Below, piece after piece: positions 1-7,682 of a stretch of DNA of 23,610 nucleotides. A program made the position numbers and the translations under genes. The DNA lies in the NCBI GenBank assembly GCA_020026285.1, contig JAHHQS010000048.1:1-23610 (forward strand), given 5' to 3'. The notes beneath the pieces are model-generated. The model was not told the origin of the DNA. It was given only the letters and a program-made list of their open reading frames with translations, and did not search any database. Origin of the DNA: Parabacteroides sp. GTDB lineage: Bacteria > Bacteroidota > Bacteroidia > Bacteroidales > Tannerellaceae. The number at the start of each line of letters is the position of its first letter. Positions within the stretch are counted from its first letter, which is position 1.

Positions 1-52
1 TGAATCCACTGGTGTTTGAGACCAGCGCGTCTACCGATTCCGCCATCTGGGC
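1..52 (-). tRNA. tRNA-Leu(CAA), 5' part, cut by window edge
   Basis: Read on the minus strand this begins GCCCAGATGGCGGAATCGGT, a typical tRNA-Leu acceptor and D-arm start. It continues with an anticodon stem CTGGT/ACCAG around a 7-base loop CTCAAAC. Loop positions 34-36 are CAA, which reads the leucine codon TTG. The variable arm, T arm and 3' end lie outside the window, so only the 5' 52 bases are seen. The long class II variable arm expected for leucine cannot be checked. A matching Bacteroidota promoter lies just upstream. Confidence 0.93.
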
Positions 53-88
53 ATAAATAGGAACAATATTTGTTTCTCTATTGCGGTG

Positions 89-119
89 CAAAGGTACTAT
101 ATTTTCGAATACTTGCAAA
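89..119 (-). promoter_or_regulatory. Promoter of tRNA-Leu
   Basis: On the minus strand, TTTG (119-116) is followed after exactly 19 bases by TACCTTTG (96-89). This matches the Bacteroidota -33/-7 consensus TTTG-N19-TAnnTTTG. The predicted transcription start is near position 81, about 30 bases before the mature tRNA 5' end. Confidence 0.8.
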
Positions 120-179
120 CGTTTTACTTATTTTTTTCAATTATTTTTTTCTTATAGACTAAAAACAAGATTATTTCGT

Positions 180-187
180 TAGATTTG
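180..187 (+). promoter_or_regulatory. Candidate -7 element for mannose-1-phosphate guanylyltransferase gene
   Basis: TAGATTTG fits TAnnTTTG and lies 31 bases before the ATG at 219. No good -33 TTTG is visible at the expected distance, so only half the signal is present. The start would be near 194, giving a leader of about 25 bases. Confidence 0.45.
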
Positions 188-218
188 TAAAGTGTATAAC
201 TTATAAGTCTATAAAACT

Positions 219-1298
219 ATGACCGATAATTATTGTGTTATAATGGGAGGTGGTATTGGTAGTCGATTCTGGCCTTTTAGTAGAGAATCTTATCCAAAGC
301 AATTCCTTGATTTTTTTGGAACCGGTCGTACATTGTTGCAAATGACATACGATCGGTTTGTTAAAATAATACCGAAAGAAAATATATATATTGTAACGAA
401 TGAACAATATGCAGATTTGATCAAAGAACAATTGCCCCAATTGGCAGAGCATCAAGTTTTATTAGAACCGACACGACGTAATACGGCTCCATGTATAGCT
501 TACGCAGCATATCATATTATGGCTCTAAATCCTAAAGCGAATATTGTAGTTGCTCCGTCAGATCATTTGATTATTAAAGAAGATGAATTCCTGGAAGATG
601 TTCGTAAAGGATTTGAATTTGTAACAGATCATGATGCTTTACTGACAATGGGTATTCGTCCAAGTAGGCCTGAAACAGCTTATGGATATATTCAGAGTTG
701 TGATGAATTGGTTGATTGTTTCTCAAAGGTTAAAACATTTACAGAAAAACCCAACTTGGATTTGGCAAAGATTTTCTATGAAAGTGGAGAATTTTTCTGG
801 AATTCCGGAATATTTTTGTGGAATGTAAATTCAATAGTTTCTGCATTGCATAAATATATGCCCGATATAGCGGCTCGCTTTGATTTAGGTTTGCCTGTAT
901 TTAATACACCTGAAGAGAAAGACTTCATTCATCAGAATTTTGCTTACTGTCCGAATATATCTATTGATTATGCTGTTTTAGAAAAGGCTGATAATGTATA
1001 TATGTTAGGGGTTGATTTTGGCTGGGCTGATTTAGGAACCTGGGGATCTTTGTATGATATTGCTCCAAAAGATAAAGAAGAAAATACTCAGTTGAAGACT
1101 CATACATTATTATATGAATGTAGTGGTAATGTGATAGCTTTAGCCGATCCTAATCGATTAGCAGTTGTTCAAGGTTTGAAAGATTATATTATCGCCGAAT
1201 CTGGAAATGTTCTGCTTATTTGTAAGCGAGAAGATGAACAGCGGATTAAAGAATTTATGGCTGATGCACAAATGTTACATGGAAAAGAATTCAGTTAA
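219..1298 (+). CDS. manC: Mannose-1-phosphate guanylyltransferase
   Basis: A 359-residue cytoplasmic nucleotidyltransferase that makes GDP-mannose from mannose-1-phosphate and GTP, feeding GDP-fucose, capsule and glycan synthesis. The N-terminus carries the family signature GGGIGSRFWPFSRESYPKQF (residues 10-29), the pyrophosphorylase loop that binds the nucleotide and contains the catalytic Arg and Lys. Other family marks are APSDH, FTEKP and a WNSGIF block near the middle. The length fits the single-domain form; the long bifunctional ManC/AlgA type also has a cupin phosphomannose isomerase domain, absent here. The protein starts at ATG 219 directly before the signature. It stands alone, divergent from the tRNA and convergent with the operon on its right. 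The function is well supported; the symbol is by analogy. Confidence 0.92.
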   Translation: MTDNYCVIMGGGIGSRFWPFSRESYPKQFLDFFGTGRTLLQMTYDRFVKIIPKENIYIVTNEQYADLIKEQLPQLAEHQVLLEPTRRNTAPCIAYAAYHIMALNPKANIVVAPSDHLIIKEDEFLEDVRKGFEFVTDHDALLTMGIRPSRPETAYGYIQSCDELVDCFSKVKTFTEKPNLDLAKIFYESGEFFWNSGIFLWNVNSIVSALHKYMPDIAARFDLGLPVFNTPEEKDFIHQNFAYCPNISIDYAVLEKADNVYMLGVDFGWADLGTWGSLYDIAPKDKEENTQLKTHTLLYECSGNVIALADPNRLAVVQGLKDYIIAESGNVLLICKREDEQRIKEFMADAQMLHGKEFS

Positions 1299-1321
1299 GA
1301 TTTGATTTTTGAAAAGATAAA

Positions 1322-1360
1322 AACCGGTATTCTTTATAAGAGAGTACCGGTTATTTTTTT
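1322..1360. terminator. Bidirectional terminator
   Basis: An 8-bp perfect stem AACCGGTA (1322-1329) / TACCGGTT (1345-1352) is followed on the plus strand by ATTTTTTT and on the minus strand by TTTTATCTTTT. It ends the guanylyltransferase transcript and the opposing permease operon. The permease stop codon (1351-1353) overlaps the stem. Confidence 0.8.
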
Positions 1361-2574
1361 ATCCATTTCTTTCCTAAATATCTTACAGGATACCATGCTG
1401 CTAGAAATCCTACTAATAGAACTGTTATGAAAATAGTTAGAATATCTCCAGCAAGTACATGTACTGGATATGCGTCAATTATAAAAGCTCCAGCATCACC
1501 TAATTGAATGAAACCGAAATGTTGTTGTAGAAGGCATAAGATTAATCCTACCAAAATGCCAAAAGCAGCACCGAATCCCGATATCATCCAACCTTCGAAC
1601 AGGAAAATTTGTTGTATTTGAGATTCATTGGCACCCATATTTCTTAATGTCAGGACATCATCCTTTTTCTCTATCATGAGCATTGATAATGATCCAACAA
1701 TATTAAATAAAGCAATTGCCAGTATAAAGCAGAGAATAAGGAATGTGATCCATTTCTCAACTTGCATCATTTTAAATGAAGCCTCTTGCTGTTTATATCT
1801 GTTTTGAACAAGATATTGATCTCCCAAAAGGTTCTGGATTTGTTTTTCGATTTTATCAGCAGATACTCCATCTTTCAGTTTTAGTTCTAGTGCAGAAACT
1901 TCATTTTCGTAATGTAAAAGTTCTCTGGCTTGTGAAAGTGGTATTAACATGAAATAATCGTCGTATTGTTGCTGATTAATACGAAAAACGGCAGAAATAA
2001 ATGAATATTCCAGATTGAAAGAACTGGAAGGATTAGACATATTTACTTTCTGATCTCGTTTTGGAACATATATTTCCAAGGGAGTTCGGAAGCCGGCATT
2101 AATTCCTAAATGAGAAGCTAGTCCTACTCCTAAAATCGAATAATTGGCAACTTCATCAGATAGTATAAATTCTCCATCTATTAATACTGAATCAATCTCG
2201 ACTAGTTTCGGGAAGTTCTTGTCGACCCCTTTTATAATTCCAACTTCCTGTCGTTCTCTGTATTTGATAAGAGCGTTGTCCTGAAGAACTTCACTGATAA
2301 TATCTATTTCGGGAAGATTCCGGATTTGTTTGATTGTATCATTATCCGGATTAAAAACTTTACCATAACGAGCCGTTATCTTTAATTCCGGATCAAAATG
2401 ACTGAATAAAGAAGAAACCAGGTCATTGAATCCGTTATAGACCGAAAGCGCACAAACCAATGCTATGGTTGCGATAACAATACCGCACACCGATATCAAT
2501 GAAATAATATTTATCGCATTGTGCGATTTCTTGGAGAAAAGATATCGGCGAGCTATGTAAAAGGGAAAATTCAA
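1351..2574 (-). CDS. LolC/LolE-like ABC transporter permease (FtsX/MacB fold)
   Basis: A 407-residue inner-membrane protein. An N-terminal hydrophobic helix (about 22-46) follows the basic stretch IARRYLFSKKSHN, typical of LolC/LolE. A large periplasmic domain of the MacB_PCD type (about 50-265) follows, then three C-terminal helices of the FtsX domain (about 272-400). Proteins of this fold work with an ATPase to release lipoproteins from the inner membrane or to drive other mechanotransmission. No ATPase gene is nearby, so the substrate is inferred. The start is probably TTG at 2574-2572: the frame upstream contains no ATG before an in-frame TGA, and the resulting MNFPFYIARRYLFSKK matches the usual beginning of the family. 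It lies 7 bases after rbfA and ends the operon. Confidence 0.85.
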   Translation of the reverse strand: MNFPFYIARRYLFSKKSHNAINIISLISVCGIVIATIALVCALSVYNGFNDLVSSLFSHFDPELKITARYGKVFNPDNDTIKQIRNLPEIDIISEVLQDNALIKYRERQEVGIIKGVDKNFPKLVEIDSVLIDGEFILSDEVANYSILGVGLASHLGINAGFRTPLEIYVPKRDQKVNMSNPSSSFNLEYSFISAVFRINQQQYDDYFMLIPLSQARELLHYENEVSALELKLKDGVSADKIEKQIQNLLGDQYLVQNRYKQQEASFKMMQVEKWITFLILCFILAIALFNIVGSLSMLMIEKKDDVLTLRNMGANESQIQQIFLFEGWMISGFGAAFGILVGLILCLLQQHFGFIQLGDAGAFIIDAYPVHVLAGDILTIFITVLLVGFLAAWYPVRYLGKKWIKK

Positions 2575-2581
2575 GGCTTGT

Positions 2582-2917
2582 TTATTTTTTCAATAGATTG
2601 TCGATGTGTTCGATATAATCCAAAGAGTCGTCAATAAAGAATGTCAAATCAGGAATAATACGTAATTGATTACGTACTCGTTTACCTAATTCAAAACGAA
2701 TAGCTTTCGTGTTTTCTTTAATTTCAGCCATCAATGGTTCAGCATTTGCTGAAGGGAAGATGCTCAGGTAGGCTCTTGCAACACTTAAATCCGGACTGAT
2801 TCGTACAGCACTGACAGAAATCAGTATACCAGGAGCAGCTTTAGCCATTTTTAGAAAGATATCTCCCAATTCTTTCTGTAAAAGTCTTTCTATTTTACTA
2901 ATTCTAGTACTTTCCAT
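2582..2917 (-). CDS. rbfA: 30S ribosome-binding factor RbfA
   Basis: A 111-residue protein, the normal size for RbfA, which binds the 16S rRNA of maturing 30S subunits and aids late processing and cold adaptation. The sequence begins MESTRISKIERLLQKELGDI and has the KH-type elements ISVSAVRISPDLSVARAYLS and RNQLRIIPDLTFFIDDSL seen across the family. It lies 16 bases after the O-methyltransferase gene and is probably translated from the same message as pyk. The permease that follows begins 7 bases after its stop, suggesting translational coupling. Confidence 0.95.
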   Translation of the reverse strand: MESTRISKIERLLQKELGDIFLKMAKAAPGILISVSAVRISPDLSVARAYLSIFPSANAEPLMAEIKENTKAIRFELGKRVRNQLRIIPDLTFFIDDSLDYIEHIDNLLKK

Positions 2918-2933
2918 AATGTTTTTAATTAAA

Positions 2934-3572
2934 TTATTTCTTCCATATCATAGTTAGTCCGTCACGAAGAGGAAGAATTACTTTTTCAACTCGGTCATCA
3001 GCTTTTATCTTTTCATTGAAGGCCAGAATTCCCAAAGTCTGTTTGTCGTTTGCCGGTATATGTTCATCTAGCACTTTTCCATCCCACAAAGTATTATCGG
3101 CAAGAATCAATCCTCCAGGACGAACCATCGGGAAAATCAAATCATAATATTCCGAGTAAATACGTTTGTTTGCATCAATAAAGACTAGATCAAAAGTTTC
3201 ATTTAATTTAGGGATTATATCCATGGCGTCACCATAATGAACTTTGATCTTGTCGCGGTGAGGTGATTGTGATAAATATTTGTTGATGAAATCCTCCATC
3301 TCGTCGTTAATCTCGATTGTATGAATTAGAGAGCCTTCGTCCATACCTTCAGCCATACATAAAGTTGCATAAGCTGTATAAGTTCCAATTTCGAGGGCAC
3401 GCTTTGGTTTAATCATACGGCAGAACATTTTTAGGATCCTTCCTTGTAAATGTCCTGATAACATACGAGGATGAAGTAAGTTTACATTAGCATCTCTGTT
3501 TAGAGCAGCCAGTAAACTTCCTTCATCATCAGAATGTGATAGGATATAATCGTTTATACCGATTTTCTCCAT
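2934..3572 (-). CDS. O-methyltransferase, caffeoyl-CoA/catechol type (class I SAM)
   Basis: A 212-residue SAM-dependent methyltransferase. Motif I is LEIGTYTAYATLCMAEG (about residues 61-77). The metal-binding and catalytic segment is FDLVFIDANKRIYSEYYDLI, and the following ADNTLWDGKVL is the typical DN metal site of the caffeoyl-CoA/catechol O-methyltransferase family (Methyltransf_3). The natural substrate in bacteria of this group is not established, so none is assigned. The gene follows pyk by only 3 bases and precedes rbfA by 16, so it belongs to the operon. Confidence 0.9.
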   Translation of the reverse strand: MEKIGINDYILSHSDDEGSLLAALNRDANVNLLHPRMLSGHLQGRILKMFCRMIKPKRALEIGTYTAYATLCMAEGMDEGSLIHTIEINDEMEDFINKYLSQSPHRDKIKVHYGDAMDIIPKLNETFDLVFIDANKRIYSEYYDLIFPMVRPGGLILADNTLWDGKVLDEHIPANDKQTLGILAFNEKIKADDRVEKVILPLRDGLTMIWKK

Positions 3573-3575
3573 GTT

Positions 3576-5042
3576 TTATTCTTTTTCTTTAAATATTGGC
3601 AAATTGTAGTCTTCAGAACTGGCATCCAGAACCTTTCCTACATTGTTGATTTCAAGGAAAGAAGTACTTGATGCTTCTTTGAAGCTTCCGCTTAAATAAG
3701 CAACCATATTATTACGAGTAATACGTCCGCTCTGGATTAACTGGTTCAAGGCATCATAGAAGTAAGCACGACGACTATTATTCCATGGTTGATGAACAGC
3801 CCAAACACCATAAGACAGAGCAAGCATACGCATAACTCTTTCGTGATAACAGATAGCAAAAACAGTTGCTGTTCCACGGAAAGCTGCTAAATAACGTGCT
3901 GTACGTCCTGTATGACTATCTGTAATGATAGCTTTTACATTCAGTTTAGAAGAAGATTTTACGGCTTGCTTTGCAAGGAATGAAGTAACATCCAAATCGT
4001 TCCCTTCAATAGGTACACGGATATCGTTTGCTGCAAGTTTCGTTTTTTCAGCTTCTCGTGCGATTTTTGACATAGTCTGAACGGCTTCTACCGGATATTT
4101 ACCGTAAGCTGTTTCTCCACTAAGCATCAAAGCATCTGTACGATAGTAAATAGCATTAGCGATATCAGTCACTTCTGCACGCGTTGGGCGAGGATTATTG
4201 ATCATTGAGTGCAACATCTGAGTGGCAACAATAACCGGTTTTTTAACTTCCACACATTTACGAATCAGGATACGCTGGATTCCAGGAATCTTTTCTGCAG
4301 GGACTTCAATACCCAAGTCTCCTCTGGCAATCATGATTCCATAAGCAGCTTCCAAAATTTCGTCAATATTGTCAACGCCTTCCTGATTCTCGATTTTTGC
4401 TATAATTTTGATAGGACTGTTATGTTGATCCAAAATTTGTTGGATATCTAAAACGTCCTGTTTGTTACGAACAAAAGAATGAGCAATAAAATCAAGATCG
4501 TTATCAATAGCCCAAAGGATATTTTTACGGTCTTTTTCTGTAAGAGAAGGAAGATTGATACGGACTCCCGGTACGTTTACACTCTTGCGGCTTCCCATTG
4601 TGGCTTCATTCTGTACTTCACAAACTAAATAGTCTTCATGTTTTTCTGTAACAGTAAGTTCCAAATCACCATCGTCAATAAGAATATTACTTCCTATAGT
4701 CAGGTCGTGAACAAATCTTGGATACGAAACATAAATATGTTCATGAGTTGTAATTCCATCAGGGTTGCCTGAGATTTTAATTTTTTCTCCAGCTTTGAAA
4801 GAAATAGGTTCTTTATTTTCAGTTACGGTTGTTCTAACTTCCGGACCTTTTGTATCCATAAGTATACCAATACGATTAGATACGGCACGTGTGTTATTTA
4901 CAACTCTGGCCAAACCTTCTTCAGTCATATGAGCCGTATTCAAACGGACAACATTCATTCCTGACTCGTAAAGAGCTTTAATAAACTCTACATCACAACG
5001 TAAGTCTGAAACTGTAGCAACAATCTTAGTATGCTTTAACAT
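3576..5042 (-). CDS. pyk: Pyruvate kinase, Bacteroidota-type
   Basis: A 488-residue glycolytic enzyme making pyruvate and ATP from phosphoenolpyruvate and ADP. The core is clear: DTKGPEVRTT (about 63-72), catalytic Lys in IAKIENQEG (K216), metal ligands E218 and D242 in MIARGDLGIEVP, and MLSGETAYGKYPVEA near 306-320. Some normally invariant positions differ: the NFSHG block is NTAHM (35-39), TQMLESM is TQMLHSM (His at 278), and the usual DG before the TDA..MLSGE block is YYR (299-301). These look like lineage features because the catalytic residues are intact. It follows aroQ by about 36 bases and leads into the O-methyltransferase. Confidence 0.95.
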   Translation of the reverse strand: MLKHTKIVATVSDLRCDVEFIKALYESGMNVVRLNTAHMTEEGLARVVNNTRAVSNRIGILMDTKGPEVRTTVTENKEPISFKAGEKIKISGNPDGITTHEHIYVSYPRFVHDLTIGSNILIDDGDLELTVTEKHEDYLVCEVQNEATMGSRKSVNVPGVRINLPSLTEKDRKNILWAIDNDLDFIAHSFVRNKQDVLDIQQILDQHNSPIKIIAKIENQEGVDNIDEILEAAYGIMIARGDLGIEVPAEKIPGIQRILIRKCVEVKKPVIVATQMLHSMINNPRPTRAEVTDIANAIYYRTDALMLSGETAYGKYPVEAVQTMSKIAREAEKTKLAANDIRVPIEGNDLDVTSFLAKQAVKSSSKLNVKAIITDSHTGRTARYLAAFRGTATVFAICYHERVMRMLALSYGVWAVHQPWNNSRRAYFYDALNQLIQSGRITRNNMVAYLSGSFKEASSTSFLEINNVGKVLDASSEDYNLPIFKEKE

Positions 5043-5078
5043 ATATATAAAAAGAATTTAGTATAATCAGATAATAAC

Positions 5079-5498
5079 TTAATCGTTAAACGATTCTAAA
5101 GCTAAACGATATGACTCCAAACCGAATCCGATAATAACACCTTTACAGGCTGCCGAAATCATGGATACATGTCGGAATGATTCTCGTGTATGAACATTTG
5201 AAATATGTACTTCGATGACAGGAGTAGTAACCGCTTTAATTGCATCATGTAAGGCAATGGATGTATGCGTATAAGCTCCTGCATTTAAAACGATACCATC
5301 ATAATCAAAACCAACTTCGTGAATCTTGTTAATAAGTTCACCTTCAATGTTGCTTTGATAATATGAGATTTCAAATTGAGGGTATTTCGTTTGTATTTGT
5401 TTGAAGTAATCTTCAAAGGAAGTATTACCGTAAACAGTCGGTTCTCTTTTTCCCAGCAAATTTAAATTCGGACCATTAATAATTAATATCTTCTTCAT
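5079..5498 (-). CDS. aroQ: 3-dehydroquinate dehydratase, type II
   Basis: About 139 residues, normal for type II dehydroquinase, which forms dehydroshikimate in the shikimate pathway as a dodecamer. Diagnostic motifs are INGPNLNLLGKREPTVYG (flexible lid, with the catalytic Tyr just after RREP-like residues), LNAGAYTHTSIALHDAI, and EVHISNVHTRESFRHVSM (the ExH and FR(H) substrate-binding block). The ATG at 5498 gives MKKILIINGPN, the usual start; an ATG two codons earlier (5504) is also possible. It heads the pyk operon and is divergent from xerD. Confidence 0.94.
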   Translation of the reverse strand: MKKILIINGPNLNLLGKREPTVYGNTSFEDYFKQIQTKYPQFEISYYQSNIEGELINKIHEVGFDYDGIVLNAGAYTHTSIALHDAIKAVTTPVIEVHISNVHTRESFRHVSMISAACKGVIIGFGLESYRLALESFND

Positions 5499-5547
5499 AA
5501 TCATTGATATTTTAGCCGTCCTTTTGGTTTAAGGAAATATTACCTTG

Positions 5548-5555
5548 CAAAGATA
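5548..5555 (-). promoter_or_regulatory. Candidate -7 element for the aroQ-pyk operon
   Basis: TATCTTTG on the minus strand fits TAnnTTTG exactly and lies about 45 bases before the aroQ start. No matching TTTG is visible 19-21 bases upstream. Confidence 0.55.
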
Positions 5556-5694
5556 ATGATTTTATTGGAGATTCACTTAAGTTATTCGGAACTTCTGTTA
5601 GATTGAATATTAATTTATATAATGTGAAAATTCTTCTATTCTCGTGTAAGTAAGCTCAATTGGGTTATTTTGTTTATAAATGGAGATTTATAAT

Positions 5695-5702
5695 TAAATT
5701 TG
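5695..5702 (+). promoter_or_regulatory. Candidate -7 element for xerD
   Basis: TAAATTTG fits TAnnTTTG. A TTTTG (5668-5672) lies 22 bases upstream, slightly wider than the usual 19-21. The predicted leader is close to 58 bases and includes a 13-bp palindrome CTAAAAGTTTTAG (5748-5760) just before the start codon. Confidence 0.5.
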
Positions 5703-5766
5703 TGAGAGGAAAGAATCGTCGATATTCTGTCATGATGATTGGATTTTCTAAAAGTTTTAGATTTTG

Positions 5767-6666
5767 ATGAACGAAGATATTTATAATCGATATAAAACAT
5801 ATTTACGTCTGGAGAAAGGCTTTTCGCCCAACACCATAGAGGCTTATTGTGCTGATCTGGATAAATTGATCGTTTTTATGGAAACGGAAGGGAAAAAGGT
5901 CGATCAGATAACTTACGATGATTTGCAACAATTCGTTGCTCAGCTTCATGATGTTGGAATTCATGCTCGTTCGCAAGCTCGAATCATTTCCGGTATCAAG
6001 TCTTTTTATCGTTTCTTGTTACTTGATGGGTATATTCAAACGGATCCCACAGAACTGCTGGAAACTCCAAAGATCGGAATGAAACTTCCTGAAATTCTAT
6101 CTGTAAGTGAAATAGACAGAATGATTGCTTCAATTGATTTGTCAACTCCTGAAGGACAAAGAAACAGAGCCATTTTGGAAGTACTGTATAGTTGTGGACT
6201 GCGTGTGTCTGAATTAGTAAATCTGAGAATATCAGATATATATCCCGAAGAAGGATTTATCCGGGTAGAGGGAAAAGGTTCCAAACAAAGGCTTGTCCCA
6301 ATTTCGGATATAGCTATTCGTGAAATTCGGAATTATATGTATTATCGGGGAATGCAGGTTGTAAAGAAAGGTTCGGAAGATATTTTATTCTTAAACAGGC
6401 GAGGAGGTAAGCTAACCCGTGTGATGATTTTTCTCATTGTAAAGCAGTATGCTGAATTGGCCGGTATACATAAAACGGTAAGTCCACATACTTTTCGTCA
6501 TTCATTTGCAACACATTTGTTGGAAGGAGGTGCGAACTTACGTGCCATTCAGGAGATGCTTGGCCATGAAGAAATAACAACAACCGAAATATATACACAT
6601 ATTGATAGAGAGTCGTTGCGAAAAGAAATATTGGAACATCATCCTAGAAACATAAGGAATAAATAA
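5767..6666 (+). CDS. xerD: Site-specific tyrosine recombinase XerD-like
   Basis: A 299-residue tyrosine recombinase that, with a XerC partner, resolves chromosome dimers at dif. The N-terminal SAM-like core-binding domain spans about 1-90 (RLEKGFSPNTIEAYCADL) and the catalytic domain about 105-295. The catalytic set is complete: R146 (CGLRVSEL), K170 (VEGKGSKQR), H241 and R244 (HTFRHSFATHLLEGGANL), H267 (LGHEEI) and nucleophile Y276 (IYTHID). Length and context (a lone gene beside aroQ, with no integrase cargo) favour the housekeeping recombinase over a mobile-element integrase. ATG 5767 is preferred to the in-frame TTG one codon earlier. Confidence 0.92.
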   Translation: MNEDIYNRYKTYLRLEKGFSPNTIEAYCADLDKLIVFMETEGKKVDQITYDDLQQFVAQLHDVGIHARSQARIISGIKSFYRFLLLDGYIQTDPTELLETPKIGMKLPEILSVSEIDRMIASIDLSTPEGQRNRAILEVLYSCGLRVSELVNLRISDIYPEEGFIRVEGKGSKQRLVPISDIAIREIRNYMYYRGMQVVKKGSEDILFLNRRGGKLTRVMIFLIVKQYAELAGIHKTVSPHTFRHSFATHLLEGGANLRAIQEMLGHEEITTTEIYTHIDRESLRKEILEHHPRNIRNK

Positions 6667-6670
6667 AGAA

Positions 6671-6701
6671 TAGAAATTAATCTGTTTGAATTTCTACTTT
6701 T
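6671..6701. terminator. Weak bidirectional terminator between xerD and the hydrolase gene
   Basis: An 8-bp inverted repeat TAGAAATT (6671-6678) / AATTTCTA (6689-6696) is followed on the plus strand by CTTTTT and on the minus strand by CTTTATTTATT. It overlaps the 3' end of the minus-strand gene. The AT-rich stem makes it weak. Confidence 0.5.
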
Positions 6702-7531
6702 TGAATGCTTTCCCGAACAGGAAGATACAAGCCATGCTCTGTCTTTTTTACTTTTGAAGAAAGAGTATATGCATCGTGACAAAAAATAATCCTCTGATTC
6801 TCTTTTACGGCTTTGTCTAACAAACGAATTTTTTCATCATACGATGTTAACGGACAGATGTCATATGCTGAAATCCATTCAGGAGAAAGGCTGGCAAATA
6901 AAGGAATGACATCTCCGGCAAAAACAACAATTTCACTCTCTGTTCGTATTGTGGTAACGATTTGTTTGGATGTATGGCCATCGAAAAGCTGCATGCTGAC
7001 ATCAGGAGTAAGCATGGTATCATTAAATATAAAGTTTAATTTACCAGCTGTTTCCACAGCAAGTATGTTTTCTTTGAAGAGAGAATCCTTTTCAAGAGCA
7101 TTTGGATGCATCAGATTATGCCATTGTTGTTCACTAATCCAATGCTGTGCATTCGGAAAAGTCATAGCGAGTTTACCATTCTCTTCTTCTTTGGTACAAT
7201 ATCCGCAATGATCAAAATGCAGATGTGTCAGAATAACATCTGTAATATCTTCAGCTTTCAGATGATACAGAGAAAGACTGTCTTTCAGATCGTGTAATCC
7301 GAAGAAACGATAGTATCCTAATTGTTTCAGATGCTTATAACCTGTTCCGGTATCAATCAGAATTTTTCGGCCATTATCCGTTTGGATCAGTAAAGTTCGC
7401 ATTGCCAGAATACAACCGTTTTTTTCATCAGAAGGGTATTTCCGGCTCCAGGCTGTTTTAGGTATGGCTCCAAACATAGCTCCACCATCAGCAAAGAAAT
7501 ATCCGGTGTCAATATAGTTGATTGTTGCCAT
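6677..7531 (-). CDS. Metallo-beta-lactamase-fold hydrolase
   Basis: A 284-residue protein without signal peptide, hence cytoplasmic. The dinuclear metal site is seen as LTHLHFDHCG (H103, H105, D107, H108), DGHTSKQ (H186), AGDVIP (D207) and a late FCHDAY histidine. The DGHT..Q and GDV arrangement matches the lactonase/hydrolase branch of the superfamily (AiiA- or glyoxalase-II-related), but the substrate cannot be read from sequence. Lactonase activity is one possibility only. It is monocistronic, convergent with xerD, and divergent from efp across about 150 bases. Confidence 0.85.
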   Translation of the reverse strand: MATINYIDTGYFFADGGAMFGAIPKTAWSRKYPSDEKNGCILAMRTLLIQTDNGRKILIDTGTGYKHLKQLGYYRFFGLHDLKDSLSLYHLKAEDITDVILTHLHFDHCGYCTKEEENGKLAMTFPNAQHWISEQQWHNLMHPNALEKDSLFKENILAVETAGKLNFIFNDTMLTPDVSMQLFDGHTSKQIVTTIRTESEIVVFAGDVIPLFASLSPEWISAYDICPLTSYDEKIRLLDKAVKENQRIIFCHDAYTLSSKVKKTEHGLYLPVRESIQKVEIQTD

Positions 7532-7605
7532 AATGCAATCGTTAAAGGAGAAATAATCAAGTTTGCCACTAAAGTAGCTAAAAAATTGATAGAAAGCAAC
7601 AAGGA

Positions 7606-7638
7606 TTTTTGCAGATTAAAGGGAATTAAGTACTTTTG
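7606..7638 (+). promoter_or_regulatory. Promoter of efp
   Basis: TTTTTG (7606-7611), 19 bases, then TACTTTTG (7631-7638) match the Bacteroidota -33/-7 consensus at the optimal spacing. The start of transcription would be near 7645, giving a leader of about 38 bases. The strong match suits a highly expressed translation factor. Confidence 0.8.
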
Positions 7639-7682
7639 CAAAAAATTATATAGAAATAATTATAACGTAAAGAAAAACAAAT

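Noticed and set aside
5767..6666. Integrase of a mobile element
   Set aside because: Full-length XerD-type protein in a housekeeping setting with no attachment-site duplication, cargo genes or nearby tRNA.
6813..7297. Plus-strand open frames opposite the metallo-beta-lactamase-fold gene
   Set aside because: They are antisense shadows of a complete gene with all metal-binding motifs and show no recognisable domain.
7387..7641. Possible small protein upstream of and overlapping the metallo-hydrolase gene on the minus strand
   Set aside because: It runs out of frame through the start of the real gene and has no recognisable features; the efp promoter lies at its 5' end on the other strand.
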